DNA from: Desulfocapsa sulfexigens
GTDB taxonomy: Bacteria; Desulfobacterota; Desulfobulbia; Desulfobulbales; Desulfocapsaceae
NCBI GenBank assembly: GCA_015661935.1
Contig: DQVD01000042.1
Span: forward strand, 1-11,298
Reading direction: 5' to 3'
DNA: 11,298 nt
Part shown: positions 1 through 7,215 of the stretch, one piece after another
How positions within the stretch are numbered: the first letter of the stretch is position 1
Layout: the number at the start of each line of letters is the position of its first letter
The notes under the pieces: model-generated
What the model saw: only the letters and a program-made list of their open reading frames with translations
Database searches by the model: none
What the model was told of the DNA's origin: nothing
Made by a program: the position numbers and the translations under genes

Positions 1-384
1 ATTGCGCTTGCTGCTAAAGATATTCTGACCAATTTTTTTTGTGGAATCTCTGTTTTCATGGATCGCGCGTATAAGGTTGGAGAATATATTACTCTTGACT
101 CAGGCGAACGGGGAGAGGTGTGGAAGGAGGGGATTGCTCCACCAAGATTAAAACCCGGGATGATGTTATGATTATCATCCCCAATGGTATCATGGCAAAT
201 TCTAGGATTATTAATGAATCAGCTCCCCAGCCAAGATTTCGTATACGGCTTGATATAGGTGCTTCTTCTCTGGATTCGTGATCCACGTGAAAAGGGACGG
301 CAGACACATCTGTTGCTGAAAGAGGTGTATCGCTGTTTCAATGAGAGCAACGTTTCTATTCCATTTCCCCAGCGTGACGTTTAG
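1..384 (+). pseudogene. Degraded MscS-family mechanosensitive channel, 3' part
   Basis: The reading frame enters from outside the window. Frame 1 from base 1 to about 120 encodes the end of the pore helix and start of the beta domain of an MscS-type channel, with NFFCGISVFMDR and then DSGERGEV. At about 120-121 one base appears to be missing: the family continuation (VE.G..STKIKTRDDV, then IPNGIMANSRIINESAPQP) is found in frame 3, from about 120 to 257, while frame 1 stops at 169-171. Near 252-262 the text jumps from RFRIRLDIG directly to LLLWIRDPREKG in frame 1. In intact relatives these are separated by roughly 50-60 residues of the cytoplasmic alpha/beta domain. The frame then runs to the typical C-terminus IPFPQRDV and a TAG at 382-384. 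Two independent lesions make a functional product very unlikely. Family membership is clear from these motifs; the upstream half cannot be seen. The size of the missing segment is estimated from the family. Confidence 0.85.
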
Positions 385-445
385 GTAAGAAAAGCGGAAG
401 AGTGGCAGGAATAGGGAGAAGAAAGACTGAAGGCGGAAGGAAAAC

Positions 446-485
446 AAAAAAAAGGCTCAATTCCATTTGGAACTGAGCCTTTTTT
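446..485. terminator. Bidirectional intrinsic terminator between MscS remnant and ppsA
   Basis: AGGCTCA (453-459) pairs with TGAGCCT (474-480), and TTCC (461-464) pairs with GGAA (469-472) around an ATTT loop. The left flank is eight A (446-453) and the right flank six T (480-485), so each strand ends in a U-tract. In the minus-strand transcript the one internal mismatch becomes a G-U wobble, giving a continuous 12-bp stem followed by eight U. The hairpin is therefore better suited to ending ppsA, whose stop lies 25 nt away, than the plus-strand remnant. Confidence 0.9.
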
Positions 486-510
486 GTTAAATTGAAATTG
501 CAGTGTTACT

Positions 511-2952
511 TCAGGGAGCAATACCGATTTCTTTCTCTTTCTTATGAACAGCCAGACGAGTCTTAATGGCAGTGTCTGGAATAAGAGACATTGAGTCAAT
601 TTCAAGTTCAACCAGAAAGGTGGCAAAATCAGGGAAATCAGATGGGCCCTGGCCACAAATTCCGATTTTCTTTTTACGGCGCTTGGCAGTTTTGATGACC
701 ATGCGGATCATATCTTTTACTGCTTCGTTACGTTCATCAGCGATACCGGCAATAAGGCCGGAGTCACGATCAAGACCGAAAGTAAGCTGAGTCAGGTCAT
801 TGGATCCGATTGAAAAACCGTCAAAGATATCAGCAAAAGCATCTGCAGAAATTACGTTACTTGGAATTTCACACATAACGTAAAGCTCAAGGCCATTTTC
901 GCCTTGCACCAGGCCACATTCCCTCATAACCTGGATGACTTTTTTACCCTCTTCAGGAGTACGGCAGAACGGAACCATCAGTTTGATGTTGTCCAGTCCC
1001 ATTTCGTTACGGGCTTTTAACAGACCAGCACATTCGAGCTCAAATGCGGGGCGATATTTAGGATCATAATAGCGGGAAGCTCCACGCCATCCGATCATTG
1101 GATTTTCTTCTTTTGGCTCGTACAGTGTACCACCGATGAGGTTAGCATATTCGTTACTCTTGAAATCAGAGAGACGAACGATAACATCGTTGGGGTAGAA
1201 CGCAGAGGCAATACGGCCAACACCTTCTGCTACCTTATCGATAAAGAACTGGCGCTTATCGCTGTATGCCCCGGTTTTGGCATCAATCTTAGCAACGATT
1301 TCTTTCTTCTCAGGATCGTCTGATTTCTTCAACTCTTCGTAATTATAAAGAGCCAGAGGATGCAAGCCGATGTGAGAGTTGATAATAAATTCTTCACGGG
1401 CAAGTCCAACACCATCATTCGGAATCTGGCATTCGGTGAATGCTTTTTCCGGAATGGCAAGGTTCATCATGATTTTAGTCTTGGTCTCGGGCAGGTTACC
1501 AAGATCCTGTCGGTCAATTTCAAACTTGAGCAGCCCCTCATACACAAAGCCGGTTTCACCTTCAGCAGAAGATGCGGTGATCTCCATACCGGTTTTGATA
1601 TGCCCGGTGGCATTCCCTGTTCCGATTACACATGGGATACCAAGTTCACGGGAGATAATTGCAGCATGGCAGGTACGTCCACCACGGTTAGTGATTATAG
1701 CTCCAGCAATCTTCATGATTGGTTCCCAGTCGGGATCGGTCATGTCGGTAACAAGTATTTCACCTTTTTTAAAGGTACCGATATCTTTTACATCGTTAAT
1801 ACAATGGGCAACACCCTGGCCAATTTTTGAACCAACGGCCAATCCTTCAACGAGCACTTTACCAGTTTCAAGGAGCTTATAGGTCTCCATCATTCCTTTG
1901 TTTGCCTGAGAGTGAACAGTTTCAGGGCGAGCCTGAACAATAAACAACTCACCGGTTCCAACGTTTACTCCGTCACCATCTTTAGCCCACTCGATATCCA
2001 TTCCTTTTCCGTAATGGTCTTCGATGATACTGGCCCATTCAGCAAGTTTGAGAATCTCATCGTCGCTGATAACATAGGAATTACGCTCTTCTTCGGTTGT
2101 ATCAATATTTTGTACTGGCTCAGATGTGGAAGGGTCATTATCATAGATCATTTTGATCTCTTTTGATCCTACCTTCTTGCCAACGATCGGGCGAAATCCT
2201 TCTTTCAGTTTTGGTTTGTACACGTAGTATTCATCGGGGTTTACAGCACCCTGAACAACATTTTCGCCAAGGCCCCAGGCACCGGTGATAAAACAGGCAT
2301 CCTTGAAGCCGGACTCGGTGTCAATGGTGAACAGAACACCGGAAGAAGCAGAGTCGGATCGCACCATCTTCTGAATGGTGATGGAAAGATAAACATCAAA
2401 CTGGCTAAAACCCTGATGTTGACGGTAGGAGATGGCGCGGTTGGTAAAAAGAGATGCAAAACAGCTGCGGCAGTTATCAATAATTGCTTCGTATCCGTGA
2501 ATGTTCAGGTATGTTTCCTGCTGACCGGCAAAAGATGCATCCGGAAGATCTTCTGCAGTTGCAGAAGAGCGAACAGCGACATCGCAATTTTCACCATACT
2601 GTTCTTCCATTACCTTGTAGGCTTTAATGATCTCATCACGAAGGTCGTCTGGAAATTCTGCGTTACGAATAATATTACGACATTTTTCGCCGCGTTCTGC
2701 AAGATTTGCCATATCTTCAATGTCAAGATCAGCAAGAACGTCGCGGATATTCTGCTCAATACCTGCTGCTTTTAAGAGATATCTGTAGGCATAGGCAGTG
2801 ATGGCAAAGCCGTGGGGAACTGCAACACCTTTGGCAGTGAGATGCTGGTACATTTCGCCAAGGGACGCATTTTTTCCACCCACAAGAGGGACATCTTCAA
2901 TGCCGATATCGTCAAACCATAGAATTAATTCTTCGTCGTGACTTTTGGCCAT
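511..2952 (-). CDS. ppsA: Phosphoenolpyruvate synthase (pyruvate, water dikinase)
   Basis: Converts pyruvate, ATP and water to PEP, AMP and phosphate in the cytoplasm, the entry step of gluconeogenesis from C2/C3 substrates. The 813-residue product has the family order. An N-terminal ATP-grasp domain comes first (LVGGKNASLGEM near residues 23-34; AVRSSATAEDLPDASFAGQQ near 126-145). The phosphohistidine domain follows, with GGRTCHAAIISRELGIP and its catalytic His at about 429. Last is the C-terminal PEP/pyruvate barrel, with DGFSIGSNDLTQLTFGLDRD near 711-730 and IGICGQGPSD with the catalytic Cys at about 766. The GGRTCHAA form and the TDPDWEP motif fit PEP synthase rather than pyruvate phosphate dikinase; E. 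coli PpsA has 792 residues. An upstream in-frame ATG at 2991 would add 13 residues, but AGGAGA sits 7 nt before the ATG at 2952, so that start is preferred. The gene stands alone, divergent from the mutase gene. Confidence 0.96.
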   Translation of the reverse strand: MAKSHDEELILWFDDIGIEDVPLVGGKNASLGEMYQHLTAKGVAVPHGFAITAYAYRYLLKAAGIEQNIRDVLADLDIEDMANLAERGEKCRNIIRNAEFPDDLRDEIIKAYKVMEEQYGENCDVAVRSSATAEDLPDASFAGQQETYLNIHGYEAIIDNCRSCFASLFTNRAISYRQHQGFSQFDVYLSITIQKMVRSDSASSGVLFTIDTESGFKDACFITGAWGLGENVVQGAVNPDEYYVYKPKLKEGFRPIVGKKVGSKEIKMIYDNDPSTSEPVQNIDTTEEERNSYVISDDEILKLAEWASIIEDHYGKGMDIEWAKDGDGVNVGTGELFIVQARPETVHSQANKGMMETYKLLETGKVLVEGLAVGSKIGQGVAHCINDVKDIGTFKKGEILVTDMTDPDWEPIMKIAGAIITNRGGRTCHAAIISRELGIPCVIGTGNATGHIKTGMEITASSAEGETGFVYEGLLKFEIDRQDLGNLPETKTKIMMNLAIPEKAFTECQIPNDGVGLAREEFIINSHIGLHPLALYNYEELKKSDDPEKKEIVAKIDAKTGAYSDKRQFFIDKVAEGVGRIASAFYPNDVIVRLSDFKSNEYANLIGGTLYEPKEENPMIGWRGASRYYDPKYRPAFELECAGLLKARNEMGLDNIKLMVPFCRTPEEGKKVIQVMRECGLVQGENGLELYVMCEIPSNVISADAFADIFDGFSIGSNDLTQLTFGLDRDSGLIAGIADERNEAVKDMIRMVIKTAKRRKKKIGICGQGPSDFPDFATFLVELEIDSMSLIPDTAIKTRLAVHKKEKEIGIAP

Positions 2953-2959
2953 CGTTATT

Positions 2960-2965
2960 TCTCCT
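2960..2965 (-). promoter_or_regulatory. Shine-Dalgarno site fixing the ppsA start
   Basis: On the minus strand AGGAGA lies 7 nt before the ATG at 2952-2950. No comparable site precedes the alternative ATG at 2991, so the shorter 813-residue protein is the better call. Confidence 0.8.
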
Positions 2966-3074
2966 ACTGAAAGTAATTGTTGAGAGGACATGTCCGGTAA
3001 TTCGAATATGCCAAAAATGAAAAATCAGCCTCTATATAAAAGAGTGACAAATGAAAGTCAAAAAAATCTGATAC

Positions 3075-3104
3075 ATCATATAAAAAAAATTGTCAATTCG
3101 TCAA
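3075..3104 (-). promoter_or_regulatory. Sigma70-like promoter for ppsA
   Basis: Reading the minus strand, TTGACG (3104-3099) is followed after 18 nt by TATGAT (3080-3075). A second register overlaps it: TTGACA (3096-3091) with TATCAG 17 nt further on. Either predicts transcription starting near 3060-3068 and an untranslated leader of about 110-115 nt. The spacer is a run of A/T. The assignment comes from matches to the consensus only. Confidence 0.6.
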
Positions 3105-3251
3105 GTAATTGGGAGAAAAGTTTAAATTTTTATTAAATGAAAGAGTAGAAGAGAAAGGGGAAGTATGATACTGTTTTTTTCAGAAAACTCCTGGTTGTAC
3201 TACTGGAAATAAAACTAACCCTGTTTAGGAAGAAAGGCTGTTCACTGGATA

Positions 3252-3307
3252 AGTGCCTTATCAGAAAATTTCTTTGAAAAAAACAGGAAATTGTTCTGTA
3301 AGGCACT
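3252..3307 (+). promoter_or_regulatory. Long imperfect hairpin in the mutase-gene leader
   Basis: The arms 3252-3272 and 3287-3307 form 20 base pairs in three blocks: AGTGCCTTA with TAAGGCACT (9 bp), CAGAA with TTCTG (5 bp) and AATTTC with GAAATT (6 bp). There is a single-base bulge on each arm (3261 and 3293) and a 14-nt loop at 3273-3286. No U-tract follows, so it is not an intrinsic terminator. It ends 13 nt before GGAGG (3321-3325), so a transcript containing it would present a stable structure just 5' of the ribosome binding site. It could influence translation or mRNA stability, or be a protein-binding dyad; the sequence does not decide. Confidence 0.6.
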
Positions 3308-3333
3308 AAACGGAAAAAGAGGAGGTTTAGTGT

Positions 3334-5070
3334 ATGTCTCAGGCTGCAAAGATAAAAGAATTGTATGGCAAATGCAATATTGGAAAAGTCCACTCTGAAA
3401 GTAATTATTTTGCACTTGTCAGGGAACTGGTCAGTTTGCGTAATGAAGAAGGGACACAGTGGCAGTCCGCGATAGATCAGGTATATGCTTTGATTATGGA
3501 TGAAATTATCTGTAATGAAGGAAGTCCAGTGACTCCAGTCAAGTTTGGTACCTCCGGCTGGCGCGGGATGATAGGAAAAGATCTCTTTGTACGTTCAGTT
3601 TCTTTTGTGACAGCGGCTATACTTGAGCTTTATTTGAGCATTGATAAACAGCCGGATCTTTGTGAGTTTTTAGGAGTGAAAAGCCTTGAAGAAGCCAAGA
3701 CACGGGGCTGCGTACTAGGTTTTGATAACCGGTTTGGTGGGGAAATTTTTGCCGGTGCAGCCACCGAAGTATTAATTAACGCTGGTTTTAAAGTTCATTA
3801 TGCCGGGGAATCCACCACGGGAGTTCTTTCTGCGGCGGTGCTTGAATTAAATGCAGCCTTTTCCGTAAATCTAACTCCATCTCATAACCCACTTGAATAT
3901 GCGGGGTTTAAATATAATGCAGCCGATGCAGGTCCTGCAGCGGAAGAACTTACCGGACGCATCACAGATAAGGCCCGGGAAATTATTGATGGTGTTGGTT
4001 CACCGCTTGTGTCATTGGATAAACCTGTTGTTTCTCCGGCTGAGCGCGATGATGTGCAGCCCTTTGAAGCACTGGAGACATGGAAACAGCTGGTTCGTAA
4101 AAATAAAGATATTCATGATGTTCATTATGATGAAATAATGAACAGTTTTGCAAAAGACACAGAAGTTGTGATGGTCATCGATTCAGTTCATGGAGCAAGC
4201 AGGATTCATATTCCATCACTTTTTGAAGGTGTTGAAACTGATCGTCTGATTCAACTGCGTGATAGTTCAGATGTTACTTTTAATGGTATAGCACCTGAAC
4301 CGTCATCAGCCAATATGGCAGGTGTTATGGAGGCACTGATTGCCCGGAAGGAACCCTTGAAAGTGGGGGCTATAATTGATCCCGATGGTGATCGCATCAG
4401 GTTTACCGATGGAACGGTTGAGATCAGTATGAATCAGTTTGGGGCCATGGCCTATCATTTTCTCCATGAAGTGAAAGGAAAGAAGGGGATGGTTGCAAAA
4501 ACTGTGGCTACCTCCAATCTTGCCAATCGTCTGGCAGATGTTTTTGGGGAAGAAACCTTTGAAGCGCGAGTTGGGTTTAAAGAATTTAAGCCTGTAATCG
4601 GAAAAGCTCTGGTCTACTTCGAAGAATCTGACGGCATCTCAATCATTGGCCACACTCCAGAAAAAGATGCCTATATTGGTTTGCTGCTCGCGCTGGATAT
4701 GGTGATTAGCCGCAGGCAGAATCTTGGGGACTATCTTGCTGAGATTGAAAAGGAGTATGGAGCCTATTATCCTGACCGGGACGGCTTACCCGTAAGTGTC
4801 CACGGCGCTGAATTAACAGCTGCTCTGTCAAAACTTGAGAAATATGATGTGGGAGCCTCTGTCAGTGTGGGTGGCACAGAACAACTCATCAGCCAGGTAA
4901 TAGATATTGATGGCCGAAAGATGATTTTCGAAGATGGTTCCTGGCTTATGATCAGGCCATCCGGTACGGAACCCAAGGTTCGCTTCTATGTGGAATCACG
5001 GACAGAAAGTGGTACTGCGGCACTGGTGGAAGCAGCTCGTGTTATGTTGGATGAAATTGGTCTTATATAA
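3334..5070 (+). CDS. Alpha-D-phosphohexomutase, probably phosphoglucomutase
   Basis: Interconverts hexose 1- and 6-phosphates through a phosphoserine enzyme. The 578-residue product shows all four active-site loops of the superfamily: the substrate/phosphate region FGTSGWRG (71-78), the phosphoserine loop TPSHNP with Ser183, the metal loop DPDGDRIR (349-356), and the C-terminal phosphate-binding loop RPSGTEPKVRF (541-551). The sugar-recognition loop reads FEESDG (429-434), closer to the EESxG pattern of glucose-type mutases than to the GExSGH pattern of PMM/PGM or phosphoglucosamine enzymes, so glucose 1-P/glucose 6-P is the likely substrate. Length resembles the longer PGM2/PgcA-like group. 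The start is supported by GAGGAGG 8 nt upstream. It is divergent from ppsA, which fits carbon flow from PEP to sugars and glycogen. No terminator is evident before the nifU promoter region 34 nt downstream. The exact sugar specificity is an inference. Confidence 0.85.
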   Translation: MSQAAKIKELYGKCNIGKVHSESNYFALVRELVSLRNEEGTQWQSAIDQVYALIMDEIICNEGSPVTPVKFGTSGWRGMIGKDLFVRSVSFVTAAILELYLSIDKQPDLCEFLGVKSLEEAKTRGCVLGFDNRFGGEIFAGAATEVLINAGFKVHYAGESTTGVLSAAVLELNAAFSVNLTPSHNPLEYAGFKYNAADAGPAAEELTGRITDKAREIIDGVGSPLVSLDKPVVSPAERDDVQPFEALETWKQLVRKNKDIHDVHYDEIMNSFAKDTEVVMVIDSVHGASRIHIPSLFEGVETDRLIQLRDSSDVTFNGIAPEPSSANMAGVMEALIARKEPLKVGAIIDPDGDRIRFTDGTVEISMNQFGAMAYHFLHEVKGKKGMVAKTVATSNLANRLADVFGEETFEARVGFKEFKPVIGKALVYFEESDGISIIGHTPEKDAYIGLLLALDMVISRRQNLGDYLAEIEKEYGAYYPDRDGLPVSVHGAELTAALSKLEKYDVGASVSVGGTEQLISQVIDIDGRKMIFEDGSWLMIRPSGTEPKVRFYVESRTESGTAALVEAARVMLDEIGLI

Positions 5071-5103
5071 AAACTATTCCTCCATTGATTTTTAGCTGTC
5101 CGG

Positions 5104-5162
5104 TATTAGAGTAGTTGGATTATCAGGAAAATAATCCGGTTCTAATAAATTAGGGCGATTAT
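5104..5162. promoter_or_regulatory. Nested dyad / triplicated ATTAG-GATTAT motif, candidate operator for nifU
   Basis: The pair ATTAG ... GATTAT occurs three times in 58 bp: forward at 5105-5109 and 5118-5123 (gap 8), reverse as ATAATC ... CTAAT at 5131-5136 and 5142-5146 (gap 5), and forward again at 5149-5153 and 5157-5162 (gap 3). As a result TATTAGA/TCTAATA and GGATTAT/ATAATCC form one interrupted hairpin, and CTAAT-AA-ATTAG forms a second dyad at 5142-5153. The last copy overlaps the TATAAT box, which is the placement expected of a repressor or Fe-S-responsive regulator site. An Rrf2/IscR-type regulator would suit an Fe-S operon, but the bases do not match an IscR consensus I can recall. 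Confidence 0.5.
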
Positions 5163-5165
5163 AAT
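5160..5165 (+). promoter_or_regulatory. -10 box (TATAAT) for the nifU-nifS-thyX operon
   Basis: A perfect TATAAT ends 30 nt before the nifU start, predicting transcription from about 5172 and a leader near 24 nt. At 16-18 nt upstream there is only GGTTCT/CGGTTC/CCGGTT, a poor -35, so the promoter may rely on an activator or be regulated through the overlapping dyad. AGGAG at 5185-5189 gives a 6-nt spacing to the ATG at 5196. Confidence 0.55.
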
Positions 5166-5195
5166 ATCGTCAGAGAACATATTCAGGAGTAAATC

Positions 5196-6029
5196 ATGTG
5201 GGAATATACAGATAAAGTTCAGGAACATTTTTTGCGTCCCCATAATGTTGGGGAAATTGAGAATCCAAGCGGTCTTGGTGATGTGGGATCTCTGGCCTGT
5301 GGCGATGCACTGAAGCTGACTTTAAAGATTGAAGATGATGTAATAGTTGATGCTAAATTTAAAACATTTGGTTGTGCTTCAGCCATTGCCTCTTCTTCTG
5401 CACTCACCATCATGGTGACTGGTATGACTGTTGATGAAGCGGAAAAGCTTACCAATGATGATATCGCGGATTATCTGGGTGGCCTGCCTAAAGAAAAGAT
5501 GCACTGTTCAGTCATGGGGCGTGAGGCACTCGAAGCTGCCATTGCAGATTATCGTGGTGTAATCCTGCCAATGGCTGAAGGTGAGGTTGTTTGCGAATGT
5601 TTTGGGGTAACTGATCTTGATGTGATTCGGGCAATCAAAGAATCTGATCTTCGTTCTGTTGAAGAAATTACCAACTTTACTAAAGCTGGTGGTGGTTGTG
5701 GAAAATGTGAAGATAAGCTTCGAGATCTTCTTCAGGCAACCATTAGCGAGACTCCTGTTGTTCCGGTTACTGCTGATGGACCGAAACGACTGACCACCCT
5801 TCAGAAGATTAAAAAAATTGAAGAAGTACTTGAGCGCGAAATTAAACCAGCCCTGAAAAAAGATGGTGGTGATATCGAGCTTGTGGATGTTGATGGGGAT
5901 TTCGTAATGGTTTCGTTGCGCGGTGCGTGCACCAGTTGTGCCAAATCTCAAACAACTCTTAAAGAGTATGTGGAGAAAAAATTGCGTGAGTTGGTGCTCG
6001 ATACTCTTATTGTGGAGGAAGTAAAGTAA
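5196..6029 (+). CDS. nifU: NifU, three-domain Fe-S cluster assembly scaffold
   Basis: Scaffold on which [2Fe-2S] and [4Fe-4S] clusters are built from NifS-supplied sulfur and passed to apoproteins. The 277-residue product has the complete classical NifU architecture. The N-terminal IscU-like domain (about 1-125) has cluster Cys35, Cys60 and Cys104 and the conserved Asp37 (ACGDA). The central BFD-type ferredoxin domain (about 130-180) has Cys133, Cys135, Cys168 and Cys171 in VCECFG and GGGCGKC. The C-terminal Nfu domain (about 203-275) has Cys245-x-x-Cys248 in GACTSCAKS. All nine expected cysteines are present. It is the first gene of an operon: its TAA shares one base with the nifS ATG, indicating translational coupling. 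No nitrogenase gene is in view, and in several anaerobes and epsilonproteobacteria NifU/NifS are the general Fe-S system, so a housekeeping role is at least as likely as a nitrogenase-specific one. Confidence 0.95.
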   Translation: MWEYTDKVQEHFLRPHNVGEIENPSGLGDVGSLACGDALKLTLKIEDDVIVDAKFKTFGCASAIASSSALTIMVTGMTVDEAEKLTNDDIADYLGGLPKEKMHCSVMGREALEAAIADYRGVILPMAEGEVVCECFGVTDLDVIRAIKESDLRSVEEITNFTKAGGGCGKCEDKLRDLLQATISETPVVPVTADGPKRLTTLQKIKKIEEVLEREIKPALKKDGGDIELVDVDGDFVMVSLRGACTSCAKSQTTLKEYVEKKLRELVLDTLIVEEVK

Positions 6030-7213
6030 TGAAATGTGATTCCAAAGATGTAATTTACATGGATAATAATGCCACCACCAGAGTTGCCCCGGAAGTTGTG
6101 GATTCCATGATGCCTTTCCTCACTGAATGCTATGGAAATCCATCCAGTATGCATAACTTTGGTGGTCAGGTGGGCGGTGCTGTTGAAAAGGCAAGAGCTC
6201 AGGTGGCTGAGTTGATTGGAGCGGATCCAAAAGAAATTACATTTACCAGCTGCGGAACAGAGAGTGACTCCACTGCAATCATATCTGCTTTGCAGGTTTT
6301 CCCTGAAAAGAGACACATTGTAACCACCAGGGTAGAGCATCCTGCTATTAAACACCTCTGTGAAAATCTGGACAGGCTCACCGGACATAAACATCGCGTT
6401 ACCCGCCTTCAGGTGGATTCGGATGGTACTCTTGATCTCGCAAAGTATGAAGAGGCTCTGGCTGAAGATACTGCCATAGTTTCTGTGATGTGGGCCAACA
6501 ATGAGACCGGGGTGATTTTTCCAGTAGAAAAAATGGCAGCCATGGCTAAGGAACGTGGTATTCTCTTTCACACTGACGCGGTTCAGGCTGTTGGAAAAAT
6601 CCCGATAAATTTAAAAGAACTTGATATTGATTTTCTCTCGCTCTCCGGACATAAACTTCATGCTCCAAAGGGTGTCGGGGTTTTATATGTGAAACGTGGA
6701 ACGCCTTTTGTTCCTTTTCTGGCGGGTGGACATCAGGAAGGCGGCAGGCGTGGAGGAACGGAAAATGTTGCCTCCATTGTTGGTCTTGGCAGAGCATGTG
6801 AGCTTGCAGCAGAGACAATGGAAGAAGAAAACACCAGAGTGAGGGCGCTTCGAGATCGTCTTGAGGAGGGGTTGCTTGCAGCAGTTCCTAAATCCATGCT
6901 AAATGGACACAAGACTGACAGACTCCCTAATACCACCAATATCAGTTTTGAGTTTGTGGAAGGCGAGGCCATTCTACTGCATATGAATCTATATAATATC
7001 TGTGCCTCATCGGGATCTGCCTGTACTTCAGGGTCTCTTGAACCATCTCATGTCCTGCGGGCCATGGGGGTTCCCTTTACTGCTGCCCATGGATCAGTCA
7101 GGTATTCTTTAAGTGTTTATAATACAGACGCTGAAGTAGATTATGTTCTGGAGAAAATGCCTCCAATTATTGCTGGATTACGTGAACTTTCACCCTTCTG
7201 GAAGGCGGAATAA
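6029..7213 (+). CDS. nifS: NifS-type cysteine desulfurase
   Basis: PLP enzyme that converts cysteine to alanine and loads the sulfur as a persulfide for transfer to NifU. The 394-residue protein is full length for the class I aminotransferase-like desulfurases. Visible features are MDNNATT near the N-terminus (11-17), cofactor-stacking His104 (RVEHPAIKH), WANNETG with Asn158, HTDAVQA with Asp183 and Gln186, the PLP-lysine motif SGHKLHAPKG with Lys209, and RRGGTENV (240-247). The catalytic loop SSGSACTSGSLEPSHVLRAM has Cys332 and the NifS-like form. The ATG at 6029 overlaps the nifU stop (TAATG) and follows GGAGG at a 10-nt distance. A later ATG at residue 11 would also leave a functional N-terminus but has no Shine-Dalgarno sequence. 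It is the middle gene of the operon; thyX begins 2 nt after its stop. Confidence 0.95.
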   Translation: MKCDSKDVIYMDNNATTRVAPEVVDSMMPFLTECYGNPSSMHNFGGQVGGAVEKARAQVAELIGADPKEITFTSCGTESDSTAIISALQVFPEKRHIVTTRVEHPAIKHLCENLDRLTGHKHRVTRLQVDSDGTLDLAKYEEALAEDTAIVSVMWANNETGVIFPVEKMAAMAKERGILFHTDAVQAVGKIPINLKELDIDFLSLSGHKLHAPKGVGVLYVKRGTPFVPFLAGGHQEGGRRGGTENVASIVGLGRACELAAETMEEENTRVRALRDRLEEGLLAAVPKSMLNGHKTDRLPNTTNISFEFVEGEAILLHMNLYNICASSGSACTSGSLEPSHVLRAMGVPFTAAHGSVRYSLSVYNTDAEVDYVLEKMPPIIAGLRELSPFWKAE

Positions 7214-7215
7214 TT

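Larger units (their letters stand above)
2953..3333. other. Divergent AT-rich intergenic region ppsA / mutase
   Basis: This 381-nt gap holds no credible gene. The ppsA side carries the promoter at 3075-3104 and a leader of about 115 nt. The stretch from about 3040 to 3180 is very AT-rich, with A-runs at 3060-3066 and 3082-3089 and a T-run at 3174-3180. The mutase side carries the long hairpin at 3252-3307 and a GAGGAGG Shine-Dalgarno sequence. I found no convincing -35/-10 pair for the mutase gene; TATGAT at 3164-3169 is a possible -10 but lacks a partner. Confidence 0.7.

Noticed and set aside
2953..2991. Upstream ATG giving PpsA 13 extra residues
   Set aside because: The ATG at 2952 has a well-placed AGGAGA and the family-like N-terminus begins after it.
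3133..3393. 86-codon minus-strand frame across the mutase leader
   Set aside because: Phe/Ser/Leu-rich translation of AT-rich non-coding DNA that includes the hairpin; no family resemblance and no Shine-Dalgarno site.
2967..3406. 12-nt direct repeat CTGAAAGTAATT at 2967-2978 and 3395-3406
   Set aside because: One copy is in the ppsA leader and the other inside mutase codons. At this AT content a chance 12-mer is plausible, and there is no further flanking similarity.
5071..5103. Terminator for the mutase gene
   Set aside because: No stem followed by a T-tract. The dyads that follow lack a U-run and overlap the nifU promoter, so read-through into nifU remains possible.
5948..6571. 207-codon open frame antisense to the start of nifS
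   Set aside because: It lies wholly over nifU/nifS coding sequence, has a composition driven by the opposite strand, shows no recognisable motif and no ribosome binding site. It is a shadow frame.
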